Origin: Ponticaulis koreensis DSM 19734
GTDB taxonomy: Bacteria > Pseudomonadota > Alphaproteobacteria > Caulobacterales > Hyphomonadaceae
Direction: 5' to 3'
Assembly (NCBI RefSeq): GCF_000420665.1
Contig: NZ_ATVJ01000001.1
Span: forward strand, 1,302,001-1,366,000
Length of the DNA: 64,000 bases
Position numbers and translations under genes: made by a program. The notes under the pieces were generated by a model, which was not told where the DNA came from, searched no databases, and was given only the letters and a program-made list of their open reading frames with translations. Below are positions 1-8,095 of this stretch, piece after piece (positions within the stretch are counted from its first letter, which is position 1; each line of letters begins with the position of its first letter).

Positions 1-378
1 GAATTCATACTCATATCCGACGAGCGGCGGATAGCTCATCTTGCGGAGCGCCACCATGATCAGCGTATGGATAATGGAGAAGGCAATGCTCGCCAGAATG
101 TGTGCGGGCAGGGACGTCTTCCATGACTGAAGCGAGACCGGAAAACGGCTCAGCATGACCGGCACGATCAGAAAGCCGATCAGGCTGGCAATGTGAGACG
201 CCCCCTCACGCAGCCAGGGTTCCAGCCCCGGCTCAAGACCTGCACGCGCGGCATCATCAGCCAGTGACACAGACAGCACAAACCAGGAGGCGGCTGTAAA
301 CAACAGCACGAATATCCATGCGCGCTGGTCGGCGTGGGCATCTGCGATCGCTTCAGGATGGGTGTGTTTCTCGGCCAT
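1..378 (-). CDS. Membrane-domain protein, probable LytTR-type regulator (cut at window start)
   Basis: The reading frame is open from an ATG at 378 to the window edge, giving 126 N-terminal residues that begin MAEKHTHPEAIADAHADQRA. At least three hydrophobic segments are visible (about residues 21-40, 60-78 and 92-112), separated by short charged loops, so this is the membrane-embedded N-terminal half of a larger protein. Such a multi-helix sensor region ahead of a DNA-binding LytTR domain is common in alphaproteobacteria, often beside an acyltransferase-3 gene like the divergent neighbour here. The C-terminal domain lies outside the window, so the regulator assignment is inference only; a plain membrane protein is possible. 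Confidence 0.6.
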   Translation of the reverse strand, partial: MAEKHTHPEAIADAHADQRAWIFVLLFTAASWFVLSVSLADDAARAGLEPGLEPWLREGASHIASLIGFLIVPVMLSRFPVSLQSWKTSLPAHILASIAFSIIHTLIMVALRKMSYPPLVGYEYEF

Positions 379-557
379 GGTATTTTCTGACACACATTCG
401 CGCTTTGAATAAATGGGCAAGTTCGTCACTCGTCCCTCAGCGCCGTATTTCGTCCTCATCAGGCGTAGTTTGTCCCGCTCTGCCGGTCTTTGCGTATAGG
501 CGTGCGACGACGCGCGGCGGCCATGGCTTTCTCCCCGCTAAACGGGAGACATTCCAG

Positions 558-1757
558 ATGACTGACATGACAACACGGCGATACGACCTCGACTGGCTCC
601 GTGTAATCGCCTTTCTGATCCTCATTTTTTACCACACCGGTATGTTTTATGTGACGTGGGGCTGGCATGTGAAAAGCGTGCACGCAGGGCCGGATGCCGA
701 ATGGCTGATGCTGCTTACCAATCCGTGGAGGCTATCGCTTCTCTTCTTCATTTCGGGCGTGGCGCTGCGCTTTCTGGCCGATAAAGGCGGGATTGGCGCG
801 CGCATGCGTGAGCGCAGTTGGCGGCTGGGCATTCCTATCCTGTTTGGCATGGCGGTGATCGTCGCCCCGCAAAGCTGGCTGCAGCTCGTTGAAAGCGGTG
901 AGTTTGAAGGAAGCTTCTGGGCGTTCTGGCCGGAATATATCGATCCGATGAGCGAGTTCTCTATCACCACGCCGACATGGAACCATCTCTGGTATGTGGT
1001 CTATCTGCTCGTCTACACCCTGATCCTGTTGCCGCCATCTGGCCTGATCAGCCGGTTTATGCAGGGGGCAGGCGAGAAGGTCACGCGCTTTCTCTTTGCT
1101 GGACGGTTTGGCATTCTGAGCGCGCTCGCCATCCCGGTGCTGCCACATATTCTTTATCGCGTACTGCTCGATCCGCATTTTCCGACGACGCACAACCTCA
1201 CCGAGGATTGGGCCAATCACGCGCACAGCTTCACCATGCTGTTGATGGGGTTTGTGCTCGCCAAGGATAAGCATTTCTGGAGCGCTGTCCGCCGCAGCCT
1301 GCCATGGGCCGCGGGCCTAGTTCTGACGCTCGGCGCGACCTTATCCGTAGTCTGGACGAACTGGGAAGCCTGGGCGGAAAGCGGCAATTACGACTGGATC
1401 ATCTGGCCGGCCCGCATTGCGCGCCTTGCCTATGCTTGGATCATGATCCTGACACTGATCGGTCTGGCAGCGCGGTATCTGCTTCATGATAGCCCGGCGC
1501 TTCGCTATATGACCGAGGCCGTCTTCCCCTGGTATATTCTGCATCAGACCCTCACCGTGATGGCCGGTTTCTGGCTAACGCGTCAGGGCCTGCCGGTTGA
1601 GGTGGAGTTTCCGCTCGTCGTGCTGGCAACCTTCGGGGGCTGCGCCTTGCTGCACGAACTTGTCATCCGCCGTATCGGCTGGTTTAGGCCTCTGTTCGGA
1701 CTGAAACCGAGGCCCGGTTCCACCCCGTCGGACAGAGCGATACAAGTGGCAGGCTGA
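558..1757 (+). CDS. Acyltransferase family 3 membrane protein
   Basis: 399 residues, about ten hydrophobic helices. The N-terminus TRRYDLDWLRVIAFLILIFY with a following HTG matches the acyltransferase-3 signature (R-x-x-DWLR and a His in the first helix), and a late SPALRYMTEAVFPWYILHQT segment is also typical. These inner-membrane enzymes transfer acyl groups onto glucans, polysaccharides or lipids; the substrate cannot be read from sequence. The ATG at 558 is chosen because GGAG lies about ten bases upstream and the family N-terminus begins there; an in-frame extension upstream to 318 runs through the divergent gene's start region and looks non-coding. It is divergent from the membrane/LytTR-like gene at 378. 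Confidence 0.85.
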   Translation: MTDMTTRRYDLDWLRVIAFLILIFYHTGMFYVTWGWHVKSVHAGPDAEWLMLLTNPWRLSLLFFISGVALRFLADKGGIGARMRERSWRLGIPILFGMAVIVAPQSWLQLVESGEFEGSFWAFWPEYIDPMSEFSITTPTWNHLWYVVYLLVYTLILLPPSGLISRFMQGAGEKVTRFLFAGRFGILSALAIPVLPHILYRVLLDPHFPTTHNLTEDWANHAHSFTMLLMGFVLAKDKHFWSAVRRSLPWAAGLVLTLGATLSVVWTNWEAWAESGNYDWIIWPARIARLAYAWIMILTLIGLAARYLLHDSPALRYMTEAVFPWYILHQTLTVMAGFWLTRQGLPVEVEFPLVVLATFGGCALLHELVIRRIGWFRPLFGLKPRPGSTPSDRAIQVAG

Positions 1758-1760
1758 CCG

Positions 1761-2207
1761 TCAGGCCGGCCTGCGCGCCAGATAAATCCCCGCAATCATC
1801 AGACAAATGCCGATGAGCTTTTTCAGATCAAGCGGGGATTTTACGGCGCCGAACCATCCGAAATGATCGATGAGTGCAGCGCATATGATCTGGCCCAGCA
1901 AGACGCAGAGAATGGCCGGGCCAATGCCCATACGCGGGGCCAGCCAGGTGATCGACAGAATGTAGAACACCATGGCGAGCCCGGCCAGAAACAACCATGG
2001 CGGTGCTGCGCGCATGGCGTTCAGATCGGGCAGGCCATTCAGGGCGATGGCGATACAGGTGGTGGCGATCAGCCCCACGGTGAGAAGAGACATTACGGAT
2101 GCAGGCGCGCCGATCCGTACCCCCAGACTCGCATTCATAGCCGCCATGACGGGTATGCCGACACCTGCGACGATCATCACGCCATACATCCATAACTGTC
2201 CATTCAT
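1761..2207 (-). CDS. DMT-superfamily membrane protein (DUF606/YdcZ-like)
   Basis: 148 residues with five hydrophobic segments, typical of the short five-helix DUF606 proteins of the drug/metabolite transporter superfamily, which are thought to act as dimers. The repeated patterns (MNASLGVRIGAPASVMSLL; LGQIICAALIDHFGWFG; LIGICLMIAGIYLAR) fit the family. The start at 2207 shares one base with the TGA stop of the upstream tautomerase gene, so the two are translationally coupled. It converges closely with the acyltransferase gene ending at 1757. Substrate unknown. Confidence 0.82.
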   Translation of the reverse strand: MNGQLWMYGVMIVAGVGIPVMAAMNASLGVRIGAPASVMSLLTVGLIATTCIAIALNGLPDLNAMRAAPPWLFLAGLAMVFYILSITWLAPRMGIGPAILCVLLGQIICAALIDHFGWFGAVKSPLDLKKLIGICLMIAGIYLARRPA

Positions 2208-2416
2208 CAGGTGTTTAATGCCCTTTTTCTGAATTCTGTAACGGGCAAACCGCCAGCCCCCCAATTGTCCAAGTCAACTTCATCAATAACCACAAAGGTT
2301 GTCGATGGATTTTTATTCAGGACATCTTTCAGCAGCGTGGTCACACCTTCTATGAGCTGTGCTTTCTGCTCTGCTGTCACGCCCTCACGGGTCACTTTGA
2401 TGTTCACAAATGGCAT
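2207..2416 (-). CDS. 4-oxalocrotonate tautomerase family protein
   Basis: 69 residues starting MPFVNIKVTREGVTAEQKAQ. After Met removal the N-terminal proline is the catalytic base of this family, which interconverts enol and keto forms of small dicarboxylates or acts as a promiscuous tautomerase. Length and the pattern ending VVIDEVDLDNWGAGGLPVTE are typical. The start at 2416 is set by the need for Pro immediately after Met. It lies ten bases downstream of the NTF2-like gene and overlaps the transporter start, so genes from 3403 down to 1761 look like one operon. A close paralogue lies at 3941-4147. Confidence 0.9.
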   Translation of the reverse strand: MPFVNIKVTREGVTAEQKAQLIEGVTTLLKDVLNKNPSTTFVVIDEVDLDNWGAGGLPVTEFRKRALNT

Positions 2417-2426
2417 TTTACGGCCC

Positions 2427-2801
2427 TCATCTGGTTTCTGTGAAATGAAAGACTTTGGAGATGATCTGCCAGCGATCATGGTCGCGGATCAGTGTCAGAA
2501 AATCGATGAAATCACGCTGACCGATACGGCAGCGAACGCGGGCGAATGCGGTCTTGTCGCCTGCGAAGTCTATCGCATCGATGGAGTCCTTGCGCGTTTC
2601 GCCACGTGAAGCGCCAGGTTCCCGGGCCGCAACCACCTCAAAATAGTTCGGCATGTGCCGGATCAGCGTGGGTGACTCGTCAGCGGTGGCGTATATTGCG
2701 AAGGGATGAAATACGCGCGACAGTATTTCGACATCACAGGTATAAAGACCATCGAAATAGTCCTGTAATACCGCCTCCACCTCGGTAAAGGCGGATGTCA
2801 T
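2427..2801 (-). CDS. NTF2-like (SnoaL/lumazine-binding type) protein
   Basis: 124 residues with the usual cone-shaped NTF2-fold pattern: an N-terminal helix (EVEAVLQDYFDGLYTCDVEI), a middle region with FHPFAIYA, and C-terminal strands ending FIDFLTLIRDHDRWQIISKV. Members bind or isomerise small hydrophobic ligands or are non-catalytic. The start overlaps the stop of the GST gene by four bases (ATGA), which indicates coupled translation. No catalytic residues can be assigned with confidence, so the role in the cluster (possibly small-molecule detoxification) is inference. Confidence 0.82.
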   Translation of the reverse strand: MTSAFTEVEAVLQDYFDGLYTCDVEILSRVFHPFAIYATADESPTLIRHMPNYFEVVAAREPGASRGETRKDSIDAIDFAGDKTAFARVRCRIGQRDFIDFLTLIRDHDRWQIISKVFHFTETR

Positions 2802-3403
2802 GCGACAAGGCCTTCCTGTTTCAGCGTCTCCTGCACGGCCGGGCGTTCTGCGATCCGTGCACGGAAGGCCTCAATGTGAGTATAACCGGCAAGCGAAATG
2901 TCCAGAAAGTCGGTCCAGCCGAGGACGACAAATGCGTACATGTCTGCGGCCGTATAGGTCTCGCCGAGCAGATAAGGGCGGGCATCTGAGAGTATGTTGT
3001 CCAGGCGTTTGAATTGAACATTGAGCTTTGCCAGAGCCTCTGTCCGGGCTTCGCCTTCCAGCCCGGCAAAGAGAGGGCTGAAGGCTTTATGGAGTTCGGC
3101 TCCCAGAAAGCTGAGCATTTCTGAAAGACGCACACGGTCCATCGTTCCGTGAACGGGGGTGAAAGCGCCCGGGCGAAGATCGCCCACATATTCCAGTATC
3201 GCCGGATTTTCCGTGATGATCTGACCATCGTCCAGCTTCAGAGCCGGCACATATCCCCGGGGATTGATCTTGAGAAAATCCTCGCCGGTTGCGGTGGTGC
3301 CTGCCGACGTGTCGACCGTTTCGGTTTCGTAGTCGAAGCCAAGTTCATTGAAAAGAATATGTGTCGCCATGGAGCAGGCGCCCGGCTTTAAGTAGAGTTT
3401 CAT
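2798..3403 (-). CDS. Glutathione S-transferase
   Basis: 201 residues with an N-terminal thioredoxin-like domain (about 1-80, MKLYLKPGACSMATHILFNE, then VPALKLDDG and the TENPAILEY glutathione-binding strand-helix) and an all-helical C-terminal domain ending in the TAADMYAFVVLGW capping motif. Ser/Cys near residues 10-11 suggests the bacterial beta-like class. It would conjugate or reduce electrophiles in the cytosol. The start at 3403 is preferred over 3409 because GGAG then sits eight bases away. It is the first gene of the operon divergent from the HxlR regulator, which probably controls it. Confidence 0.9.
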   Translation of the reverse strand: MKLYLKPGACSMATHILFNELGFDYETETVDTSAGTTATGEDFLKINPRGYVPALKLDDGQIITENPAILEYVGDLRPGAFTPVHGTMDRVRLSEMLSFLGAELHKAFSPLFAGLEGEARTEALAKLNVQFKRLDNILSDARPYLLGETYTAADMYAFVVLGWTDFLDISLAGYTHIEAFRARIAERPAVQETLKQEGLVA

Positions 3404-3448
3404 GTCCATTTCTCCGTCAGTTAAAGACAGGAGGGATGTGCGTATCGG

Positions 3449-3500
3449 GGTTACCATTGACAATGAGGTAACCAATGGTAACTATCATTATCGAGTTACC
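3449..3500. promoter_or_regulatory. Paired inverted repeats between GST and HxlR genes (candidate operator)
   Basis: Two inverted repeats sit in the divergent intergenic region: GGTTACC (3449-3455) with GGTAACC (3467-3473), 11 bases apart, and GGTAAC (3477-3482) with GTTACC (3495-3500), 12 bases apart. A TTGACA box (3457-3462) lies inside the first repeat. HxlR proteins are dimeric winged-helix regulators that bind palindromes beside their own gene, so this is the likely binding region. Seen directly: the repeats. Inferred: the function. Confidence 0.6.
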
Positions 3501-3524
3501 TACAGGAAACCAGGTTTCTGAGAC

Positions 3525-3890
3525 ATGCCTCTGAAGATGCGGAAAAACCATAGCCCGGAACCGCCGGGTCCATGCGATCTGACGGTTTGTATGGATGTGA
3601 TTTCCGGGCAATGGGCCGCGAATGTGATCTGGCAATTACGCGGCGGACCGAGACGGTTTTCAGAGCTGAAATCCGATATCCCACCGATTTCGGCCAAAGT
3701 TCTCTCAAAACGTCTGGCAGAGTTACAGGAGAAGGGCGTCATATCACGGCATGTGAAAGACACCTCACCGCCTTCTGTCGAGTATGCTCTGACGGAGCTG
3801 GGGGGTGAACTGATCCCGGCAATTGAATCGCTGGTCGCCGTCGGGCTGAAACTCAAAAACCGACAGGCGCAGCGCTCAGTTGAGGCATGA
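3525..3890 (+). CDS. HxlR-family transcriptional regulator
   Basis: 121 residues with the whole HxlR winged-helix domain: a conserved Cys early (GPCDLTVCMDVISGQW), the helix-turn-helix FSELKSDIPPISAKVLSKRL, and the wing region ending SVEYALTELGGEL. This family often senses electrophiles or aldehydes, sometimes via that N-terminal Cys, and represses divergent detoxification genes. Here it is divergent from the GST/NTF2/tautomerase operon and is flanked on the other side by a second tautomerase. The stop codon TGA is at 3888-3890. Confidence 0.9.
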   Translation: MPLKMRKNHSPEPPGPCDLTVCMDVISGQWAANVIWQLRGGPRRFSELKSDIPPISAKVLSKRLAELQEKGVISRHVKDTSPPSVEYALTELGGELIPAIESLVAVGLKLKNRQAQRSVEA

Positions 3891-3940
3891 AAGAAGCGCG
3901 CGATCCCGGGCCCATGAAATCTGATTTCAAACCAGGTCCG

Positions 3941-4147
3941 TTATGCGCCCGGGTGCTTCCGTCTTTCCGTGACCGAGAGGCCGCCAATACCCCAATTGTC
4001 GGTCTCGACCTCTTCAATCACGACAACTGTGGTCGCCGGGTTCTTGTCCAGCGTATCGACCAGCAGGTCCGTGACGCCCCTGATGAGTGTGGCTTTCTGT
4101 TCGGCCGTGGCGCCGTCCTTGGTGATCTTGATATTTACGAATGGCAA
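3941..4147 (-). CDS. 4-oxalocrotonate tautomerase family protein, TTG start
   Basis: 68 residues, LPFVNIKITKDGATAEQKAT, clearly paralogous to the protein at 2207-2416. No ATG precedes the essential Pro; the codon directly before it is TTG, and AGGAG lies eight bases upstream of that TTG. Because family members need proline as the processed N-terminal residue, a TTG start at 4147 is much more likely than the in-frame ATG at 4180, which would bury the catalytic proline behind an 11-residue tail. It converges with the HxlR gene. Confidence 0.85.
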   Translation of the reverse strand: MPFVNIKITKDGATAEQKATLIRGVTDLLVDTLDKNPATTVVVIEEVETDNWGIGGLSVTERRKHPGA

Positions 4148-4248
4148 AATGGTATCTCCTTCCCTCAATAGGAGAAACATAAGCCAGAAACCGTCTGAGC
4201 TACCAGCTGGAATTGCGGCGGCGAGCCTTCAGTTTTGCTGATGCGGGC

Positions 4249-4728
4249 CTATTCCTTGTCATACCGGTGGTGCCCGTTATTGCGCACAGGACGCGTGTTC
4301 GGTGGCGGGTCATCATAGGCAGGGTTACGCACCCACTGACCGTTAGAGCCGCGGGTATAGGCCTCGCCATAGCCATTCACGCGCAGATGCGATGAGGAAT
4401 ATGTGCCGTCCTGCGAATTGCCATACATGTCGGCATAGCCGTCGCCATTGGTGTCGCAGGAATAACGCGTGCCGGTATAATTACACTGGTTATAGCCAAC
4501 CCATGTATTGCCGATCGTGTTGTTGATCCGCGGGGCATACGGGGTCGCGTTGTTATAAGCGTTCGTGTACGGATTGTTGTAGCCGTTATTGTAATAGCCC
4601 TGATTGGTTTGCTGCATCTCGTATGCGGTCTGTTCCAGCGCCGCGTTGAGCATCTGCATGTCCGCTGTCGTACAGCCCACGAGTGTGAGCGCGCCTGCGC
4701 CAGCCATTGCGAGAAGTGTTGGTTTCAT
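4249..4728 (-). CDS. Asn/Tyr-rich lipoprotein of unknown function
   Basis: 159 residues. The start MKPTLLAMAGAGALTLVGC carries a signal peptide and a lipobox (LVGC), so the mature protein should be lipidated at the Cys. The middle is low complexity and rich in Asn, Tyr and Gly (NQGYYNNGYNNPYTNAYNNA), followed by a region with CNYTGTRYSCDTNGDGYADM, where DTNGDGYAD resembles a calcium-binding loop. The tail is hydrophilic. An upstream ATG at 4761 is rejected because the signal peptide begins at 4728. Family not recognised; an envelope or surface role is likely. Confidence 0.75.
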   Translation of the reverse strand: MKPTLLAMAGAGALTLVGCTTADMQMLNAALEQTAYEMQQTNQGYYNNGYNNPYTNAYNNATPYAPRINNTIGNTWVGYNQCNYTGTRYSCDTNGDGYADMYGNSQDGTYSSSHLRVNGYGEAYTRGSNGQWVRNPAYDDPPPNTRPVRNNGHHRYDKE

Positions 4729-4935
4729 ATCAGCCCCCGAATGCTGCCTGAAATTGTTCATCTTAATCTAAATGAACGAACATGAACGGAAGACAACAGG
4801 GGAGTTAGACTGGAAGTTGACACTGCAAGCCCCAGATTCCTGGACAGGATAGCTACGCTCTTCTCAACCAATGCACAAATAGTTGGGGTTAGTTGATGGC
4901 AAAAAGCACGCAAAAACGTCTTTGGTCGTCTAACG

Positions 4936-5037
4936 TTAGCGTGTTCGAGGAGGCTTATCATCTTTGACTAGACGCCCTGGCGGTGGCGGTGGTTCTTGTG
5001 GGGGCGGTGGAGGAGGTGGCGAATTCGAGTTAGTCAT
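4936..5037 (-). CDS. 33-residue polyproline peptide
   Basis: A short frame beginning ATG at 5037 encodes MTNSNS, a run of seven prolines, QE, a run of five prolines, then GRLVKDDKPPRTR and a TAA stop. It begins three bases after the TGA of the membrane gene at 5041-5553 and has GGA seven bases upstream, so it would be translated by coupling. Runs of this many prolines normally need elongation factor P. The proline-rich, basic-tailed sequence suggests a cytosolic binding peptide or flexible partner of the membrane protein. Family not recognised; reality as a gene is inferred from spacing and composition. Confidence 0.5.
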   Translation of the reverse strand: MTNSNSPPPPPPPQEPPPPPGRLVKDDKPPRTR

Positions 5038-5040
5038 AAT

Positions 5041-5553
5041 TCATCCAAAAATAGTGAAATAAACATCTGCGACTGCAGATACTGTTCCTGAAAATATTGC
5101 AAAGAGCAACCATTTAGACGATTGGTTTAATCTGGAAGCCCGACGATCATTAGCTATTGCATTATGTTCGGCGCATCTGATGTGCTCAGAATTTAAGAAA
5201 TCTAAGAAGCGGGCCTCTGCTTTCTCAGAGTCCTGTTCTTGGTAATGCGCTTTGAGGCTATCGAGGTAATCGGCGAGTTGGGCTGCGCTGGCTGGGTAGG
5301 CATACGCTGTTCCAAATGTGACTCTGAACAATTTAGCGACGACAATAGCTAAAAAGAGGAAAGTCAGAGAAGTCAGTGCTATGAGAGTGCAGTGATGTAC
5401 CGCTAGGGGTGTCTCGGTTTTTTGCAGTATACCGTACATAGCACCTGAGATGATTAGAACTAATCCGTATGGTAGCGATACCGATCCCAGGATTTTGTCT
5501 CGCCTGTCTAGCTCGTATATGTGAAGCTCTTTGAAGTAACCTGTGACGTCCAT
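5041..5553 (-). CDS. Three-helix membrane protein (SLATT-like arrangement), unknown function
   Basis: 170 residues. Two hydrophobic helices follow a short charged N-terminus (about residues 25-45 and 54-76), then a long hydrophilic helical section (LADYLDSLKAHYQEQDSEKAEARFLDFLNSEH), and a last hydrophobic helix ends the protein (SSKWLLFAIFSGTVSAVADV). The layout of two helices plus a cytosolic helical tail recalls SLATT-type proteins of conflict systems, but no specific motif proves it. The ATG at 5553 has AGGGA ten bases upstream; a TTG at 5562 is less likely. The gene is visibly richer in A+T than its neighbours and is followed by the polyproline peptide. Confidence 0.75.
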   Translation of the reverse strand: MDVTGYFKELHIYELDRRDKILGSVSLPYGLVLIISGAMYGILQKTETPLAVHHCTLIALTSLTFLFLAIVVAKLFRVTFGTAYAYPASAAQLADYLDSLKAHYQEQDSEKAEARFLDFLNSEHIRCAEHNAIANDRRASRLNQSSKWLLFAIFSGTVSAVADVYFTIFG

Positions 5554-5592
5554 ATGCTTCAATTCCCTAAGCGTTGAGGATCACGGCGACCG

Positions 5593-6708
5593 CTACTCCG
5601 CCGCTTCTTTCTCCGCGCGCATGAGCTCGGCGCGTTTCTCGACCAGATCGACAATATGATCGACCATGTCTGCGTTGGAGACGTTATGGTCCGGCCTGCC
5701 GGAAACGAACATTTTGCCCGCTTCCTTGCCGCCGCCCGTGAAGCCGAGATCGGTGAGGGCCGCTTCGCCCGGTCCATTAACAACACAGCCAATAATAGAG
5801 AGCGAGATCGGCTCTGAAATATGGGCGAGGCGCTGTTCCAGAATCTCAACCGTCTTGATGACGTCAAAGCCCTGACGCGCGCAGCTCGGGCAGGCGACAA
5901 TGTTGACGCCGCGTGTCCGCAGGCCGAGGCTTTTCAGCATCTCAAAGCCGACTTTGACTTCCTCAACCGGGTCAGCTGACAGGGAGACACGGATCGTGTC
6001 GCCAATGCCTGCCCAGAGAAGAGAGCCCATGCCGATGGAGGATTTGACTGTACCTGTGCGCAGTCCGCCTGCCTCGGTAATGCCAAGGTGTAGCGGCGCG
6101 TCGGTCGCCTCTGCCAGTTGCTGATAGGCGGCAACGGTGAGGAACATGTCAGACGCTTTGACCGAGATTTTATACTGGTCGAAGCCGTGGTCTTCCAGAA
6201 TGCGGGCATGGTCGAGCGCGCTTTCCACCATGGCGTCGGGGCAGGGCTCGCCGTATTTTTCAAGAAGGTGGCGCTCAAGGCTGCCGCCATTTACGCCGAT
6301 GCGGATGGAGCATCCATTGGCTTTGGCTGCGGCGATGACTTCCTTCACGCGCGCTTCAGAGCCGATATTGCCGGGATTAATGCGCAGGCAGGCCGCGCCC
6401 GCATCTGCCGCTTCAATGCCGCGCTTAAAGTGGAAGTGAATGTCGGCGACGATCGGGACGGGGCTTTCCTTACAGATGCGAGGCATCGCCGCTGTCGACT
6501 CTTCGGTCGGGCAGGAAACGCGCACAATGTCTGCACCTGCTTCGGCGGCGGCGCGGATCTGCGCCAGCGTCGCGTCAGCATCTTCTGTCGGTGTGTTGGT
6601 CATGGTCTGGACAGCGATTGGCGCATCGCCGCCAACCGGCACATTGCCTACCATGATCTGGCGGGATTTACGTCGCTCGATATGTCGCCATGGACGAAGG
6701 GCCTGCAT
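5593..6708 (-). CDS. ispG: 4-hydroxy-3-methylbut-2-enyl diphosphate synthase (flavodoxin)
   Basis: 371 residues, the penultimate enzyme of the MEP isoprenoid pathway, converting methylerythritol cyclodiphosphate to HMBPP with a [4Fe-4S] cluster. The N-terminal TIM barrel is intact ([36 protein letters not shown]), and the C-terminal cluster ligands are visible: C273 and C276 in VACPSC, C308 and the cluster-binding Glu in [18 protein letters not shown] lies just upstream of the ATG at 6708, favouring it over the in-frame extension to 6801. It is divergent from the aminotransferase gene. Confidence 0.97.
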   Translation of the reverse strand: MQALRPWRHIERRKSRQIMVGNVPVGGDAPIAVQTMTNTPTEDADATLAQIRAAAEAGADIVRVSCPTEESTAAMPRICKESPVPIVADIHFHFKRGIEAADAGAACLRINPGNIGSEARVKEVIAAAKANGCSIRIGVNGGSLERHLLEKYGEPCPDAMVESALDHARILEDHGFDQYKISVKASDMFLTVAAYQQLAEATDAPLHLGITEAGGLRTGTVKSSIGMGSLLWAGIGDTIRVSLSADPVEEVKVGFEMLKSLGLRTRGVNIVACPSCARQGFDVIKTVEILEQRLAHISEPISLSIIGCVVNGPGEAALTDLGFTGGGKEAGKMFVSGRPDHNVSNADMVDHIVDLVEKRAELMRAEKEAAE

Positions 6709-6887
6709 GCGTGTCACCTTTGTTCGCTCGCCTCTAAATGGCGATGTAATGCGACAAGGTAAAGGGCGAATGATGACATGACGCAGGATGTTACAGGTCA
6801 CTTCGCCATTCTCTCCTTCTAAGTTGTTGCTGGACGGCGAGGCACGGACTAGTGACGAGTTGAGGCCAGACTTCAGTGAGGAAGATT

Positions 6888-8036
6888 ATGCGGGTATCTC
6901 AACGCGGCGACGTCGCGCCGTTTCAGGTCATGGAAGTTATGGAAGCGGCGACCCGTGCAGAGGCCGCGGGCAAGCACATCATCCATATGGAAGTTGGCCA
7001 GCCTGGAACGCCGGCACCGAAGCTTGCGCGCGAAGCCGTCGCCAGAGCGATGGAGACCGGACCGCTTGGATATACAAATGCGCTCGGCCTGCCTGCGCTG
7101 CGCAAAAAAATCGCTGCGCTTTATGATGACTGGTACGGCGTCAGCCTCAATCCGGACCGCGTCATTGTAACGACAGGCTCGTCGACCGGCTTTACGCTGG
7201 CTTTCACCTCTCTGTTTGATACCGGCGCGCGTGTCGGCATCGGTGCGCCGGGCTATCCATCCTATAAGGCGATTATTCAGGCGCTGGGGCTGGAAACCGT
7301 GATGTTCCAGTGCGCGCCGGAAAACCGCTATCAGCCTGTGCCCGATGATCTGCCTGATAATCTGGATGGTTTGCTGGTTGCATCGCCAACCAATCCGGCG
7401 GGCACAATGCTCGATAAGCCTGCGCTATCTGCGCTGATGGAGGCTTGCGCTGCACGCGGCGCGTCCTTCATCTCGGACGAGATTTATCACGGTATCGAGT
7501 ATGAACGTAAGGCCGTCACGGCGCTGGAAGTCAGCGACGATGCCTACATCATCAACTCCTTCTCGAAATACTTCTCCATGACGGGGTGGCGCATTGGCTG
7601 GATGGTCGTGCCGGAAGATCATATCCGTCAGGTGGAACGCCTTGCGCAGAACTTTTTTATCTGTGCGCCGCATGTCAGTCAGGTTGCTGCTCTGGCAGCG
7701 ATTGACGCAAAAGACGAGTTGGAAGCGAATGTTGAGGTTTACCGGAAAAACCGCGAGCTGATGAAGGAAGGCCTGCCTAAATGCGGCTTTACGAAAACGG
7801 CTCCGCCGGATGGTGCGTTCTATTTCTATGTCGACGTCTCTGACTACACAGATGACAGCGCTGAATTTGCGACTCAAATTCTGAATGAGGCAGGTGTTGC
7901 AGTTACGCCGGGGGTCGATTTCGATCCGGTGCGCGGCTCGCAAATGATCCGGTTATCTTACTGTCGTTCAACCGCAGACGTCGAAGAAGGTCTGGCAAGG
8001 CTCCAGAAGTTCGCGGAACGCTGGCTGAAGCCCTGA
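6888..8036 (+). CDS. Class I/II PLP-dependent aminotransferase
   Basis: 382 residues of fold type I. The PLP lysine is K227 in NSFSKYFSMTGWRIGW; supporting motifs are VGQPGTPAP near the N-terminus, SPTNPAG (about 166-172), SDEIYHG (about 197-202) and the substrate-carboxylate Arg region MIRLSYCRS. The specific amino acid cannot be deduced; it resembles the AspC/ArAT group. The ATG at 6888 is preceded by GAGGA; a GTG at 6876 in the same frame is the alternative. A strong terminator follows the stop. Confidence 0.9.
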   Translation: MRVSQRGDVAPFQVMEVMEAATRAEAAGKHIIHMEVGQPGTPAPKLAREAVARAMETGPLGYTNALGLPALRKKIAALYDDWYGVSLNPDRVIVTTGSSTGFTLAFTSLFDTGARVGIGAPGYPSYKAIIQALGLETVMFQCAPENRYQPVPDDLPDNLDGLLVASPTNPAGTMLDKPALSALMEACAARGASFISDEIYHGIEYERKAVTALEVSDDAYIINSFSKYFSMTGWRIGWMVVPEDHIRQVERLAQNFFICAPHVSQVAALAAIDAKDELEANVEVYRKNRELMKEGLPKCGFTKTAPPDGAFYFYVDVSDYTDDSAEFATQILNEAGVAVTPGVDFDPVRGSQMIRLSYCRSTADVEEGLARLQKFAERWLKP

Positions 8037-8042
8037 ACAGAA

Positions 8043-8071
8043 AAAACCCGGATCGTCTGATCCGGGTTTTT
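8043..8071 (+). terminator. Rho-independent terminator after the aminotransferase gene
   Basis: Perfect 12-bp stem AAAACCCGGATC / GATCCGGGTTTT with a GTCT loop, followed by T residues. It ends just before the convergent rodZ gene and is symmetrical enough to serve both directions. Confidence 0.9.
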
Positions 8072-8095
8072 AAAAACTTGCGAGTGAGGGATGGC

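Noticed and set aside
4758-4961. 67-codon minus-strand frame upstream of the Asn/Tyr-rich lipoprotein
   Set aside because: It overlaps the polyproline peptide region and the lipoprotein start region and has no ribosome site or coherent composition.
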